From the NCBI RefSeq assembly GCF_001544515.1, contig NZ_FCOL02000003.1, forward strand, positions 1 to 64,000: a stretch of 64,000 nucleotides of DNA, written 5' to 3'. The stretch is from Caballeronia terrestris. GTDB lineage: Bacteria > Pseudomonadota > Gammaproteobacteria > Burkholderiales > Burkholderiaceae. Both the position numbers and the translations under genes were made by a program. The notes under the pieces were generated by a model that worked only from the letters and a program-made list of their open reading frames with translations, made no database searches and was not told where the DNA came from. This document shows positions 1-8,076 of this stretch, one piece after another (the first letter of the stretch is position 1; every line of letters begins with the position of its first letter).

Positions 1-111
1 CAAATTCGCGAAGCCGGTCCGCGTGCGCTGGCAACTGGCGCGATCCTGTATGCATGGCTGATCGGCGGTGGATTGGCAATTACCTATGGCGTGCAGTACC
101 TGTTCGGCTGA
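1..111 (+). CDS. C-terminal end of a YeiH/UPF0324-type putative sulfate exporter (partial)
   Basis: Frame 1 is open from the window edge to a TGA at 109-111 and encodes 36 residues, beginning QIREAGPRAL and containing a hydrophobic stretch ILYAWLIGGGLAI. A REAGPRAL-type segment followed by a final membrane helix resembles the C-terminus of YeiH-family ten-helix permeases, often annotated as sulfate exporters. It lies 55 bp upstream of the putative sulfite dehydrogenase genes on the same strand, so export of the sulfate made by sulfite oxidation would make sense. Only the last helix is visible, so the family call rests on very little sequence and on context. Confidence 0.45.
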   Translation, partial: QIREAGPRALATGAILYAWLIGGGLAITYGVQYLFG

Positions 112-166
112 ACGATTCGAGAGGCGCACGCTCAGGCGTTGAAGCACACTCAAGAAGGGGCAAGAG

Positions 167-3088
167 ATGGAACACAGCGCTCGCACGCAAAACGAAAAGC
201 TCGAAGTCAAGACCACGACGTGCTACATGTGCGCGTGCCGCTGCGGCATCCGCGTGCACTTGCGCGAAGGCGAAGTGCGCTACATCGACGGCAACCCGAA
301 TCACCCGCTCAATCAGGGCGTGATCTGCGCGAAAGGCGCGTCGGGGATCATGAAGCAGTACTCGCCCGCTCGCCTCACGCAGCCGCTGGTGCGCAAGCCC
401 GACGCCGAACGCGGCACCGCGCAATTCGAGCCGGTCTCGTGGGAAACCGCCTTCGCTACACTCGAAAAACGCCTCGCCCACCTGCGCGCGACCGACCCGA
501 AGAAGTTCGCGCTCTTCACCGGCCGCGACCAGATGCAGGCGCTCACCGGCCTCTTCGCGAAGCAGTTCGGTACGCCCAATTACGCGGCGCACGGTGGCTT
601 CTGCTCGGCGAACATGGCGGCGGGCATGATCTATACGATCGGCGGATCGTTCTGGGAATTCGGCGGCCCCGATCTCGACAGCGCCAAGCTCTTCTTCATG
701 ATCGGCACGGCGGAAGATCATCATTCGAATCCGCTCAAGATCGCCCTCTCGAAGTTCAAGCGCGCGGGCGGGCGCTTCATCGCGATCAATCCGGTTCGCA
801 CCGGCTACGCGGCAATCGCAGACGAATGGGTGCCGATCCGCCCCGGCACCGATGGCGCGCTCTTCATGGCGCTGATCCACGAACTGATCGCCGCCGATGC
901 CTGGGATCACGCGTTCGTTGCGCGCTACACGAACGCGGCCGAATTGCTCGACATGAACGAAGCGAGCGACAGGTTCGGCCTCTTCGTGCGCGATCCCGAC
1001 AAGCCCGAAGGCAACCCGCTCTTCCCGCAGAACCACTTGTGGTGGGATCGCGCGACGAATCGCGCGGTGCCGCATCACGCCCACGGCGCCGACCCCGCGC
1101 TCGACGGCCGCTACACGCTCACCGACGGCACGCCCGTCACGCCGTCGTTCGCGTTGCTGCGCGAGCGCGTGGCCGATTGCACGCCCGAATGGGCCGCGGA
1201 CATCACCGGCATCCCCGCCGCGACTATCCGGCGCCTCGCCGCCGAGATGGCGCAGGTGAGCCGCGACCACAAGATCACGCTGCCGATCCGCTGGACCGAT
1301 GCATGGGGCAAGACGCACGAGACCGTCACGGGCAACCCGGTCGCGTTCCACGCGATGCGCGGACTCGCCGCGCATTCGAACGGCTTCCAGTCGATCCGCG
1401 CGCTCGCGGTGCTGATGTCGCTGCTCGGCACGATCGACCGGCCGGGCGGCTTCCGGCACAAGTCACCGTTCCCGCGCGCGGTGCCGCCGTCGGCGAAACC
1501 GCCGAATCATCCCGACGCGGTCAAGCCGAACACGCCGCTCGCGAGCGGCCCGCTCGGCTGGCCGGCTGCGCCCGAAGATCTCTTTATCGACGATGCGGGC
1601 GGACCCGTCCGCATCGACAAGGCGTTCTCGTGGGAATATCCGCTCGCGGTCCACGGCGTGATGCACAGCGTCATCACGAACGCGTGGCGCGGCGACCCCT
1701 ACCCCATCGACACCCTGATGATCTTCATGGCGAACATGGCGTGGAATTCGTCGATGAACACGGTCGAAGTGCGCAAAATGCTCGCTGACAAGCACGATAA
1801 CGGCGAGTACAAGATCCCGTTCATCGTCGTGTGCGATGCGTTCCAGTCGGAGATGACCGCTTTCGCCGACCTGATCCTGCCCGACACGACGTATCTCGAA
1901 CGCCATGACGCGATGTCGATGCTCGATCGTCCGATCTCCGAATTCGACGGTCCGGTTGATTCGGTGCGCGTGCCGGTCGTGCCGCCGACGGGTGAATGCA
2001 AGCCGTTCCAGGAAGTGTTGATCGAGCTCGCGAGCCGGCTGAAGCTGCCCGCGTTCACGACGCCAGAAGGCACGCGCAAGTATCGCGATTATCCGGAGTT
2101 CATCGTCAATCATCAGACGGCGCCGGGTTCGGGCGTGGGCTTTCTGATCGGCTGGCGCGGCAAGGATGGCAAGGACGCGCTCGTCGGCGAGCCGAATCCG
2201 AACCAGTGGGAGCAGTACGCGAAGAACGATTGCGTCTTCCACTACACACTGCCCGAAACCTTGCAATACATGCGCAACTGCAACGGGCCGTATCTCGACT
2301 GGGCCGTCGAAAAAGGCTTTCGCAAGTTCAACGAGCCGATCCTGATCCAGCTCTACTCCGACGTGATGCAGAAGTTCCGCCTCGCCGCGCAGGGTCGCAC
2401 GAAGGGACGCCAGCCGCCCGATCATCTGCGTGCGCGCGTCGAGCATTATTTCGATCCGCTGCCGTTCTGGTATCCGCCGCTCGAACGCGATTCGACCGAT
2501 CTCGCGCGCTTCCCGCTCGCGGCCGTCACGCAGCGGCCGATGGCGATGTATCACTCGTGGGATTCGCAGAACGCGTGGCTGCGGCAGATTCACGGCGAGA
2601 ACCATCTGTACATGAATCCGCTGATGGCGCGCGAGAACGGTATCGAGGACGGCGGCTGGATCTATGTCGAATCGCAGTGGGGCAAGGTGCGCTGCATGGC
2701 GCGCTATAGCGAGGCCGTCGAGCCGGGCACGGTGTGGACGTGGAACGCGATCGGCAAGGCGGCGGGCGCGTGGAACCTCAGTCCCGACGCGAACGAATCG
2801 CAGCGCGGCTTCCTGCTCAATCACCTGATCACCGACGAACTGCCGGGCGCTACGCCCGCCGCGACGCGCCTGTCGAACTCCGACCCGATCACGGGCCAGG
2901 CGGCATGGTACGACGTGCGCGTGCGCGTCTACCCGGCCGAAGCCGATGCGGACCACACGCTCCCGCAATTCGCGCCGATGCGCGCCGCGCCCGGCATGAC
3001 GGGCGTGATCCAGCGCGTCGTGCAGACCTACTTCGCGGGTCGCGGGGAATTCGCCGCGCGCCTGCGCAACACGATCAAGAACAACTGA
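167..3088 (+). CDS. soeA: Molybdopterin oxidoreductase, SoeA-like sulfite dehydrogenase catalytic subunit
   Basis: A 973-residue DMSO-reductase-family protein. The N-terminus carries a [4Fe-4S] motif (C19, C22, C26, C54) and there is no Tat signal, so it should be cytoplasmic. C146 in the GGFCSAN segment is in the expected place for the molybdenum ligand. The C-terminal third is a typical molydopterin dinucleotide-binding region. The start at 167 is preceded by a purine-rich site (aagaagggg). It is followed after 12 bp by a four-cluster ferredoxin and then a DmsC/NrfD-like membrane protein, the SoeABC order. Family knowledge: SoeABC oxidises sulfite to sulfate in the cytoplasm and feeds electrons to quinone. 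Placement beside sulfonate genes that release sulfite supports this reading. Other three-subunit molybdoenzymes (tetrathionate or polysulfide reductase-like) are possible on sequence alone. Confidence 0.75.
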   Translation: MEHSARTQNEKLEVKTTTCYMCACRCGIRVHLREGEVRYIDGNPNHPLNQGVICAKGASGIMKQYSPARLTQPLVRKPDAERGTAQFEPVSWETAFATLEKRLAHLRATDPKKFALFTGRDQMQALTGLFAKQFGTPNYAAHGGFCSANMAAGMIYTIGGSFWEFGGPDLDSAKLFFMIGTAEDHHSNPLKIALSKFKRAGGRFIAINPVRTGYAAIADEWVPIRPGTDGALFMALIHELIAADAWDHAFVARYTNAAELLDMNEASDRFGLFVRDPDKPEGNPLFPQNHLWWDRATNRAVPHHAHGADPALDGRYTLTDGTPVTPSFALLRERVADCTPEWAADITGIPAATIRRLAAEMAQVSRDHKITLPIRWTDAWGKTHETVTGNPVAFHAMRGLAAHSNGFQSIRALAVLMSLLGTIDRPGGFRHKSPFPRAVPPSAKPPNHPDAVKPNTPLASGPLGWPAAPEDLFIDDAGGPVRIDKAFSWEYPLAVHGVMHSVITNAWRGDPYPIDTLMIFMANMAWNSSMNTVEVRKMLADKHDNGEYKIPFIVVCDAFQSEMTAFADLILPDTTYLERHDAMSMLDRPISEFDGPVDSVRVPVVPPTGECKPFQEVLIELASRLKLPAFTTPEGTRKYRDYPEFIVNHQTAPGSGVGFLIGWRGKDGKDALVGEPNPNQWEQYAKNDCVFHYTLPETLQYMRNCNGPYLDWAVEKGFRKFNEPILIQLYSDVMQKFRLAAQGRTKGRQPPDHLRARVEHYFDPLPFWYPPLERDSTDLARFPLAAVTQRPMAMYHSWDSQNAWLRQIHGENHLYMNPLMARENGIEDGGWIYVESQWGKVRCMARYSEAVEPGTVWTWNAIGKAAGAWNLSPDANESQRGFLLNHLITDELPGATPAATRLSNSDPITGQAAWYDVRVRVYPAEADADHTLPQFAPMRAAPGMTGVIQRVVQTYFAGRGEFAARLRNTIKNN

Positions 3089-3100
3089 CAGGAGCCGCAC

Positions 3101-3832
3101 ATGACCCAGATGGCGCTCGTGATCGACCTGAACGTCTGCGTGGGATGCCACGCGTGCGTGACGAGCTGCAAGGAATGGAACACGTCGGGCGAGGCGGGCA
3201 GTCTCTCCGATTCGCGCCCCTACGACGCCGATCCTTCCGGCACTTTCTTTAACCGCGTGCAGACCTACGAGGCGGGCGAATTCCCGCTCGCCGACACCAT
3301 CCACTTCCCCAAGTCGTGCCTGCACTGCGAAGACCCGCCGTGCGTGCCCGTGTGTCCGACGGGCGCGAGCTACAAGCGCAAGGAAGACGGCCTCGTGCTC
3401 GTCGATTTCGACAAGTGCATCGGCTGCAAGTACTGCGCGTGGGCGTGCCCGTACGGCGCGCGCGAACTCGACGAAGCGCGCCAGGAGATGACCAAGTGCA
3501 CGCTCTGCGCCGATCGCATCAATAACGAGGCACTGCCCGAGCGCGATCGCAAGCCCGCGTGCGTGCTGGCTTGCCCGACGTCGGCGCGGCTCTTCGGCGA
3601 TATTCACGACCCGGAGTCGGTCGTATCGAAGGCGATACGCGAGCGCGGCGGATACCAGTTGATGCCCGAGTGGGACACAAAGCCCGCGAACCACTATCTG
3701 CCGAGGCAGCCGGTCACGTCGTGCGGTAGCGGTTCGTGCTCTTGTCAGCCGGAGAGCGGGCAAGCCGTTACGCTCGATGCGCAACTCGAGCGCGGCGAAT
3801 TGCATCTCGCCTCGATGGCCGTGCGCATGTGA
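3101..3832 (+). CDS. soeB: Four-cluster 4Fe-4S electron-transfer subunit, SoeB-like
   Basis: A 243-residue ferredoxin of the DmsB/NrfC type. Four cysteine groups are visible: CVGCHACVTSC near residue 12, CLHCEDPPCVPVCP near residue 73, CIGCKYCAWACP near residue 107, and a later group with CTLC and CVLACP. These bind four [4Fe-4S] clusters that relay electrons between the molybdenum subunit and the membrane subunit. A cysteine-rich tail (CGSGSCSC) follows near residue 208. It starts 12 bp after the soeA stop with a good site (aggagcc) and is clearly part of the same operon. The protein has no signal peptide, which fits a cytoplasmic complex. Confidence 0.8.
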   Translation: MTQMALVIDLNVCVGCHACVTSCKEWNTSGEAGSLSDSRPYDADPSGTFFNRVQTYEAGEFPLADTIHFPKSCLHCEDPPCVPVCPTGASYKRKEDGLVLVDFDKCIGCKYCAWACPYGARELDEARQEMTKCTLCADRINNEALPERDRKPACVLACPTSARLFGDIHDPESVVSKAIRERGGYQLMPEWDTKPANHYLPRQPVTSCGSGSCSCQPESGQAVTLDAQLERGELHLASMAVRM

Positions 3833-3869
3833 TTCCCTATATCGATTTCATCGACTTTTGGAGCAGCCA

Positions 3870-4808
3870 ATGAAACCCGCATTCTCGGTCGTGTTCCTCA
3901 CGACGTTGAGCGGCGCCGCGCAGGGCCTTTTAATCGCTCTGTTCTGCGTCGAAGCCACGCTGCATTTCGGCATCGTGGCGGCGCCTTCGCAGATGTTCTT
4001 CGTCGTCGGCGCGTCGGTGTCGGTCGTGCTCGGCGTGCTCGGGCTCGTCGCTTCGTTCTTTCATCTCGGGCATCCCGAGCGCGCGTGGCGCGCCATCGCG
4101 ATGTGGCGCACGTCATGGCTCTCGCGCGAATGCCTGTGCCTGCCCGCGTTTCTTGCCTGCGCGTTCGCGTACGGCGTCGCGCACTGGTTCGCGTCGCCAT
4201 GGTCGCTCGCGATCGGCGCGCTCGGCGTGGTCGCGAGCGGCGCGCTCTTCGTGTGCACCGCGATGATCTACGCGTGCCTGCGCTTCCTGCAGGAATGGGC
4301 GACGCCGCTCACGATGGTCAACTTCGTGCTGCTCGGCTGCGCGTCCGGCTTCACGCTCGCGACCGCATGCGCGGCGTGGCTCGCGCCGATGCTTACGAGC
4401 GGACTCGCGACGTGCGCCTGCCTGCTGACGCTCGCGGGCTGCGTGAGCCGCGTCGCGTCGCTCGTGCGCAATGCGCGCCTGCGTCCGAAGTCGACAGTGC
4501 AAAGCGCGACCGGCATCAAGGGCACGAACGTCGTGCAGAAATCGCGTGGCTTCACGGCTGGCGCGTTCAATCTGCGCGAGTTTTTTCATGGGAAGACGCC
4601 CGAAGCGTTGCGGCGCATCAAGTGGACATTTCTTGCTTGCGCGTTCGGCGTGCCGTTCGTGCTGATGGTGACGGGAACGGGCGTGTCGTCGATCGGGCTG
4701 CTTTGTGCCGCTTTCGTCACGCAATACGCGGGGCTGGTCGCGGAACGATGGTTCTTCTTCGCCGAGGCCAGGCATCCGCAGAATCTGTATTACGCGCGGG
4801 CTTCGTGA
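3870..4808 (+). CDS. soeC: DmsC/NrfD-like membrane anchor, SoeC-like
   Basis: A 312-residue hydrophobic protein of the DmsC type, with roughly eight membrane segments by eye and a conserved FHLGHPERAWRA segment near residue 61. In this family the subunit anchors the complex and exchanges electrons with the quinone pool. ATG 3870 is chosen because it has a site (ttggagcag) at a good distance and follows the soeB stop by 37 bp; an upstream in-frame extension would overlap soeB. The soeABC set would let the cell conserve energy from sulfite released by Xsc. Confidence 0.75.
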   Translation: MKPAFSVVFLTTLSGAAQGLLIALFCVEATLHFGIVAAPSQMFFVVGASVSVVLGVLGLVASFFHLGHPERAWRAIAMWRTSWLSRECLCLPAFLACAFAYGVAHWFASPWSLAIGALGVVASGALFVCTAMIYACLRFLQEWATPLTMVNFVLLGCASGFTLATACAAWLAPMLTSGLATCACLLTLAGCVSRVASLVRNARLRPKSTVQSATGIKGTNVVQKSRGFTAGAFNLREFFHGKTPEALRRIKWTFLACAFGVPFVLMVTGTGVSSIGLLCAAFVTQYAGLVAERWFFFAEARHPQNLYYARAS

Positions 4809-4839
4809 TGCGGCCTTCGGGCGGCGTACGACCTCTTGA

Positions 4840-4893
4840 AGCCGCTGACTTGCGGCTGCGATTTGTGTTCCGGCCGCCTCGGAATCAGGCGGC
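4840..4893. terminator. Two hairpins between the convergent soeC and phnW-like genes
   Basis: AGCCGC-tgactt-GCGGCT (4840-4857) and GCCGCC-nine bases-GGCGGC (4873-4893, overlapping the phnW-like stop codon) lie between two convergent genes. Neither is followed by a clear T run, so intrinsic termination is possible but not shown. Confidence 0.35.
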
Positions 4894-6025
4894 TTGCGTC
4901 GATGAATCGGTGATGCCCATCGTTTGAAGCGTCTCGCGTACCGCTTCGAGGGCGCCGCGCATCTCGCGCTCGCCGATCCGCCCGATGCAGCCGATCCGGA
5001 ATGAATCCGCGACCGTCAGCTTGCCCGGATAAATGACGAAGCCGCGTTCCTTCAGACCGTCGTAGAAGCGCTGGAAGTCGAAGCGTTCGTTGTCGAGCAT
5101 GTGGAACGTGACGATGATCGGCGCTTGCAGTTCGGCTTTGAGTAACGGCTTGAAACCGAGCGCCGTCATGCCTTCAAGGAGGATGCTGCAGTTGGTCCGA
5201 TACCGCCCGCCACGCCCTTGCACGCCGCCTTCCGCGTTGACCTCTTCAAGCGCCTGATGCAGCGCGACGATTACATGCGTCGGCGGCGTGAAGCGGTACT
5301 GGCCGGTCTTCTCGAAGTTCGACCATTGATCGGTGTAGATCGAGAACCAGCGTCGTCGCGTTGCCTTGCGAAGCTTCGAGCGCCGCACGTCGGCAAATCA
5401 CGAATCCCAGCCCCGGCACGCCTTCGATGCACTTATTCGACGATGCCGTGATCGCGTCCGCGTGCAATGCGCGGGCATCGAGCGGGATCGCACCAAATGC
5501 GCTCATCGAATCGATCAGGAAGCGCTTGCCGTAACGCGTGGCGAGTTCACCAATCTGCGAAACCGGATTGAGGATGCCCGACGTCGTCTCGCAATGCACC
5601 GCAAAGACGTGCGTAATCGACGGCGTGCGCTTCAGGATCGACTCGATTTTCTTGAGGTCGGGCGGCGCGTCTTCCGCCGTCTGATGCACGACCGTCTTGC
5701 GTCCTGCGATATCGAGGATGCGCTTCGCGCGTAATCCGTAAGCGCCGTTGATGAGCACAAGCACCTTGCCATCGCGCGGCACGAGGCTCGTCAGCATCGC
5801 CTCGACGGCGAACGTCCCCGAGCCTTGCACCGGCACCGTTACGAACTCATCGCCGCCGTTCGCGATGTCGCGCAACTGCGCAAGTACCGATTTATTGATC
5901 GCGACGAAGTTCGCATCGCGAGAACCCCAGTCGTGCAGCATTGCGGCCTTGACGCTGCGCGACGTGGTCAGCGGGCCGGGCGTGAGGAGAAACCAGTCGC
6001 CGGTTTCGGAGGCGGATTGGGGCAT
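4885..6025 (-). pseudogene. phnW: PhnW-like 2-aminoethylphosphonate:pyruvate transaminase, broken by a one-base frameshift
   Basis: Two overlapping minus-strand frames together encode a full-length (about 375 residue) class V aminotransferase of the PhnW type. The 5' part (from ATG 6025) contains LLTPGPLTTS and the cofactor-lysine region SSNKCIEGVPG; the 3' part resumes at DQWSNFEKTGQYRFTPPTH. The frame changes near 5331-5335: codons for ...LVLDL run into one extra base before the codons for DQW. PhnW converts 2-aminoethylphosphonate to phosphonoacetaldehyde, the phosphorus analogue of sulfoacetaldehyde, and this gene is divergent from xsc copy 1, so a role in taurine transamination is conceivable (inference). 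The lesion may be a real mutation or a consensus error; if corrected the gene looks intact. Confidence 0.7.
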
Positions 6026-6097
6026 TTGTGGTCCTTGATCTACGTTTTGTACATCGCTATTTTAGATACAAATCATACCGAATAATGGAATTTGTCG

Positions 6098-6126
6098 TTG
6101 ACGGTGGCGGTGCGTTGATCTACATT
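6098..6126 (+). promoter_or_regulatory. Sigma-70-like promoter of xsc copy 1
   Basis: TTGACG (6098-6103), a 17-base spacer and TACATT (6121-6126) match sigma-70 -35 and -10 elements at 5/6 and 4/6. The element lies 62 bp upstream of the xsc1 start and is identical in the second repeat copy at 12686-12714. Confidence 0.55.
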
Positions 6127-6145
6127 TGATTCAACGCACACTTTT

Positions 6146-6162
6146 CGGAACCTATCGTTCCG
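6146..6162. promoter_or_regulatory. Palindromic operator CGGAAC-N5-GTTCCG upstream of xsc1
   Basis: A perfect 6-bp inverted repeat with a 5-bp centre lies about 20 bp after the -10 element, where a bound repressor would block transcription. The same geometry is present at 12734-12750 (xsc2) and 16789-16805 (iseJ-like). IclR-family regulators, three of which are encoded nearby, often use such palindromes; which one binds is not known. Confidence 0.55.
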
Positions 6163-6187
6163 TTTTTATTAAACACCGGAGACACCC

Positions 6188-8014
6188 ATGAGCGAACTCG
6201 ACCCCACCCTCGCCGCGCCCGCCACCGACGCCATCGGCCCGCAAGCCATGACGCCCTCCGAAGCGTTCGTCGAAACGCTCGCCGCCAACGGCGTCACCGA
6301 TATGTTCGGCATCATGGGTTCGGCCTTCATGGACGCGATGGATATCTTCGCGCCCGCTGGGATTCGTCTGATTCCGGCGGTCCGCGATCAGGGCGCCGGC
6401 CCTATGGCCGATGGCTATGCGCGTGTCTCGGGCCGTCATGGCGTGGTGATCGGGCAGAACGGACCCGGTATCAGCAACTGCGTGACGTCGATTGCGGCGG
6501 CTTACTGGGCGCACAGCCCGGTGGTGATCGTCACGCCTGAAGCGGGCACGATGGGCATTGGCCTCGGTGGCTTTCAGGAAGCCAAGCAGTTGCCAATGTT
6601 CCAGGAGTTCACCAAGTACCAAGGCCACGTTACGCATCCGGCGCGCATGGCTGAATTCACGGGCCGATGCTTCGACCGCGCAATGGCCGAGATGGGGCCG
6701 ACGCAACTGAATATCCCACGCGACTATTTCTACGGTCAGATCAAGGCCGAAATCCCGCAGCCGCAGCGGCTCGATCGTGGCGCGGGTGGCGAGCAGCGTC
6801 TGAACGAAGCGGCCGAACTGCTGGCGACTGCGCGCTTTCCGGTGATCATCTCGGGCGGTGGTGTCGTGATGGCTGATGCCATTGAGGAATGCAAGGCACT
6901 TGCCGAACGGCTCGGTGCACCGGTCGTGAACAGCTATCTGCATAACGACTCGTTCCCCGCGAGCCACCCGCTGTGGTGCGGCCCACTTGGCTATCAAGGC
7001 TCCAAGGCCGCAATGAAACTGCTCGCCCGCGCGGACGTCGTGATCGCACTCGGCTCACGTCTGGGACCGTTCGGCACGCTGCCGCAGCACGGCATGGACT
7101 ACTGGCCGAAGAACGCGAAGATCATCCAGATCGATGCCGATCACAAGATGCTTGGGCTCGTGAAAAAGATCACCGTCGGCATTTGCGGCGATGCGAAAGC
7201 CGCCGCTGTCGCGCTGACGCAGCGTCTCAATGGCCGCACGCTCGCCTGCGATGCATCGCGCGAGGATCGTGCAGGACAGATTCGCTCGGAGAAGGCCGCC
7301 TGGGAGAAAGAACTCGACGAATGGACGCATGAACGCGACCCGTACAGCCTCGACATGATCGAAGAGCAGAAGCACGAGCGCACCCCGGGCGGTGGTGAGT
7401 ATCTGCATCCGCGTCAGGTGCTGCGTGAGTTGGAAAAGGCGATGCCTGAGGACGTGATGGTCTCGACCGATATCGGCAATATCAATTCAGTCGCGAACAG
7501 TTACTTGCGCTTCGAGAAGCCGCGCAGCTTCTTTGCTGCGATGAGTTGGGGTAACTGCGGCTACGCGTTCCCGACGATCATCGGCGCGAAGGTGGCCGCA
7601 CCGCACCGTCCGGCGGTGTCCTACGCGGGCGATGGCGCCTGGGGCATGAGCCTGATGGAGACGATGACCTGCGTGCGCCACAACATTCCGGTGACGGCGG
7701 TGGTGTTCCACAACCGCCAGTGGGGCGCGGAAAAGAAGAACCAGGTCGATTTCTACAACCGCCGCTTCGTTGCGGGCGAACTCGACAACCAGAGCTTCGC
7801 TGAAATCGGCCGGGCGATGGGTGCGGAGGGCATCGTCGTGGATCGGCTGGAGGACGTTGGACCGGCATTGAAACGCGCGATCGATCTGCAGATGAATCAC
7901 GGTAAGACGACCATCATCGAAATCATGTGTACCCGCGAACTCGGCGATCCGTTCCGCCGTGACGCACTCGCCAAGCCCGTGCGCATGCTCGATAAGTACA
8001 AGGACTACGTCTAA
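6188..8014 (+). CDS. xsc: Sulfoacetaldehyde acetyltransferase copy 1, with variant ThDP-activating residue (D67)
   Basis: A 608-residue ThDP enzyme that should convert sulfoacetaldehyde plus phosphate into acetyl phosphate plus sulfite. The three-domain architecture is complete, and the C-terminal GDGAWGMS (near residue 479) with the following VVFHNRQWG is the ThDP/Mg-binding motif. It differs from copy 2 at only four residues: A64, R66, D67 and P72 instead of V, H, E and H. Residue 67 aligns with the glutamate that activates the cofactor pyrimidine in this superfamily; copy 2 reads VVHEQGAGHMADG here and copy 1 reads AVRDQGAGPMADG. Asp may leave weak activity, abolish it, or change the reaction. 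The reading frame is otherwise perfect and heads an apparent xsc-pta-exporter operon. It is therefore annotated as a CDS with doubtful activity. Confidence 0.9.
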   Translation: MSELDPTLAAPATDAIGPQAMTPSEAFVETLAANGVTDMFGIMGSAFMDAMDIFAPAGIRLIPAVRDQGAGPMADGYARVSGRHGVVIGQNGPGISNCVTSIAAAYWAHSPVVIVTPEAGTMGIGLGGFQEAKQLPMFQEFTKYQGHVTHPARMAEFTGRCFDRAMAEMGPTQLNIPRDYFYGQIKAEIPQPQRLDRGAGGEQRLNEAAELLATARFPVIISGGGVVMADAIEECKALAERLGAPVVNSYLHNDSFPASHPLWCGPLGYQGSKAAMKLLARADVVIALGSRLGPFGTLPQHGMDYWPKNAKIIQIDADHKMLGLVKKITVGICGDAKAAAVALTQRLNGRTLACDASREDRAGQIRSEKAAWEKELDEWTHERDPYSLDMIEEQKHERTPGGGEYLHPRQVLRELEKAMPEDVMVSTDIGNINSVANSYLRFEKPRSFFAAMSWGNCGYAFPTIIGAKVAAPHRPAVSYAGDGAWGMSLMETMTCVRHNIPVTAVVFHNRQWGAEKKNQVDFYNRRFVAGELDNQSFAEIGRAMGAEGIVVDRLEDVGPALKRAIDLQMNHGKTTIIEIMCTRELGDPFRRDALAKPVRMLDKYKDYV

Positions 8015-8027
8015 CCGCTGAAACATG

Positions 8028-8050
8028 CCGGAAGCAACCTCTGCTTCCGG
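8028..8050 (+). terminator. Hairpin between xsc1 and pta
   Basis: CCGGAAGCA-acctc-TGCTTCCGG is a perfect 9-bp stem with a 5-base loop, 13 bp after the xsc1 stop and 26 bp before pta. It has no T run, so it may act as an mRNA-processing or attenuating hairpin rather than a full terminator. The direct repeat ends inside its left arm. Confidence 0.45.
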
Positions 8051-8076
8051 CTTCCCACACTCCCCAAAAAACCCTC

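Larger units (their letters stand above)
6060..8032 (+). repeat. 1,973-bp direct repeat, copy A (promoter + xsc1)
   Basis: Positions 6060-8032 match 12648-14620 at a constant offset of 6,588 bp. The identity starts 128 bp upstream of the xsc start codon and ends 18 bp after its stop, inside the left arm of a downstream hairpin. The 128-bp upstream segment reads the same in both copies. Coding differences fall in a few clusters: seven bases in 6361-6402 (four of them amino-acid-changing), about five synonymous bases near 7263-7290, one near 7340, four near 7850-7860, and one near 7993. There are no transposase genes or terminal inverted repeats, so it looks like a segmental duplication homogenised by gene conversion. 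Confidence 0.92.

Noticed and set aside
139..1788. A 549-residue plus-strand frame overlapping soeA
   Set aside because: It is an arginine-rich shifted frame of soeA, whose molybdoenzyme motifs lie in the 167-3088 frame.
1463..3805. A 780-residue open frame on the minus strand opposite soeAB
   Set aside because: It mirrors the codon pattern of the high-GC plus-strand genes, is rich in Arg/His/Ala with no motif, and soeA and soeB are certain on the other strand.
6188..8014. Calling xsc copy 1 a pseudogene
   Set aside because: The frame is intact, the rest of the protein is identical to copy 2 and differences elsewhere are synonymous; an Asp at residue 67 could still be functional.
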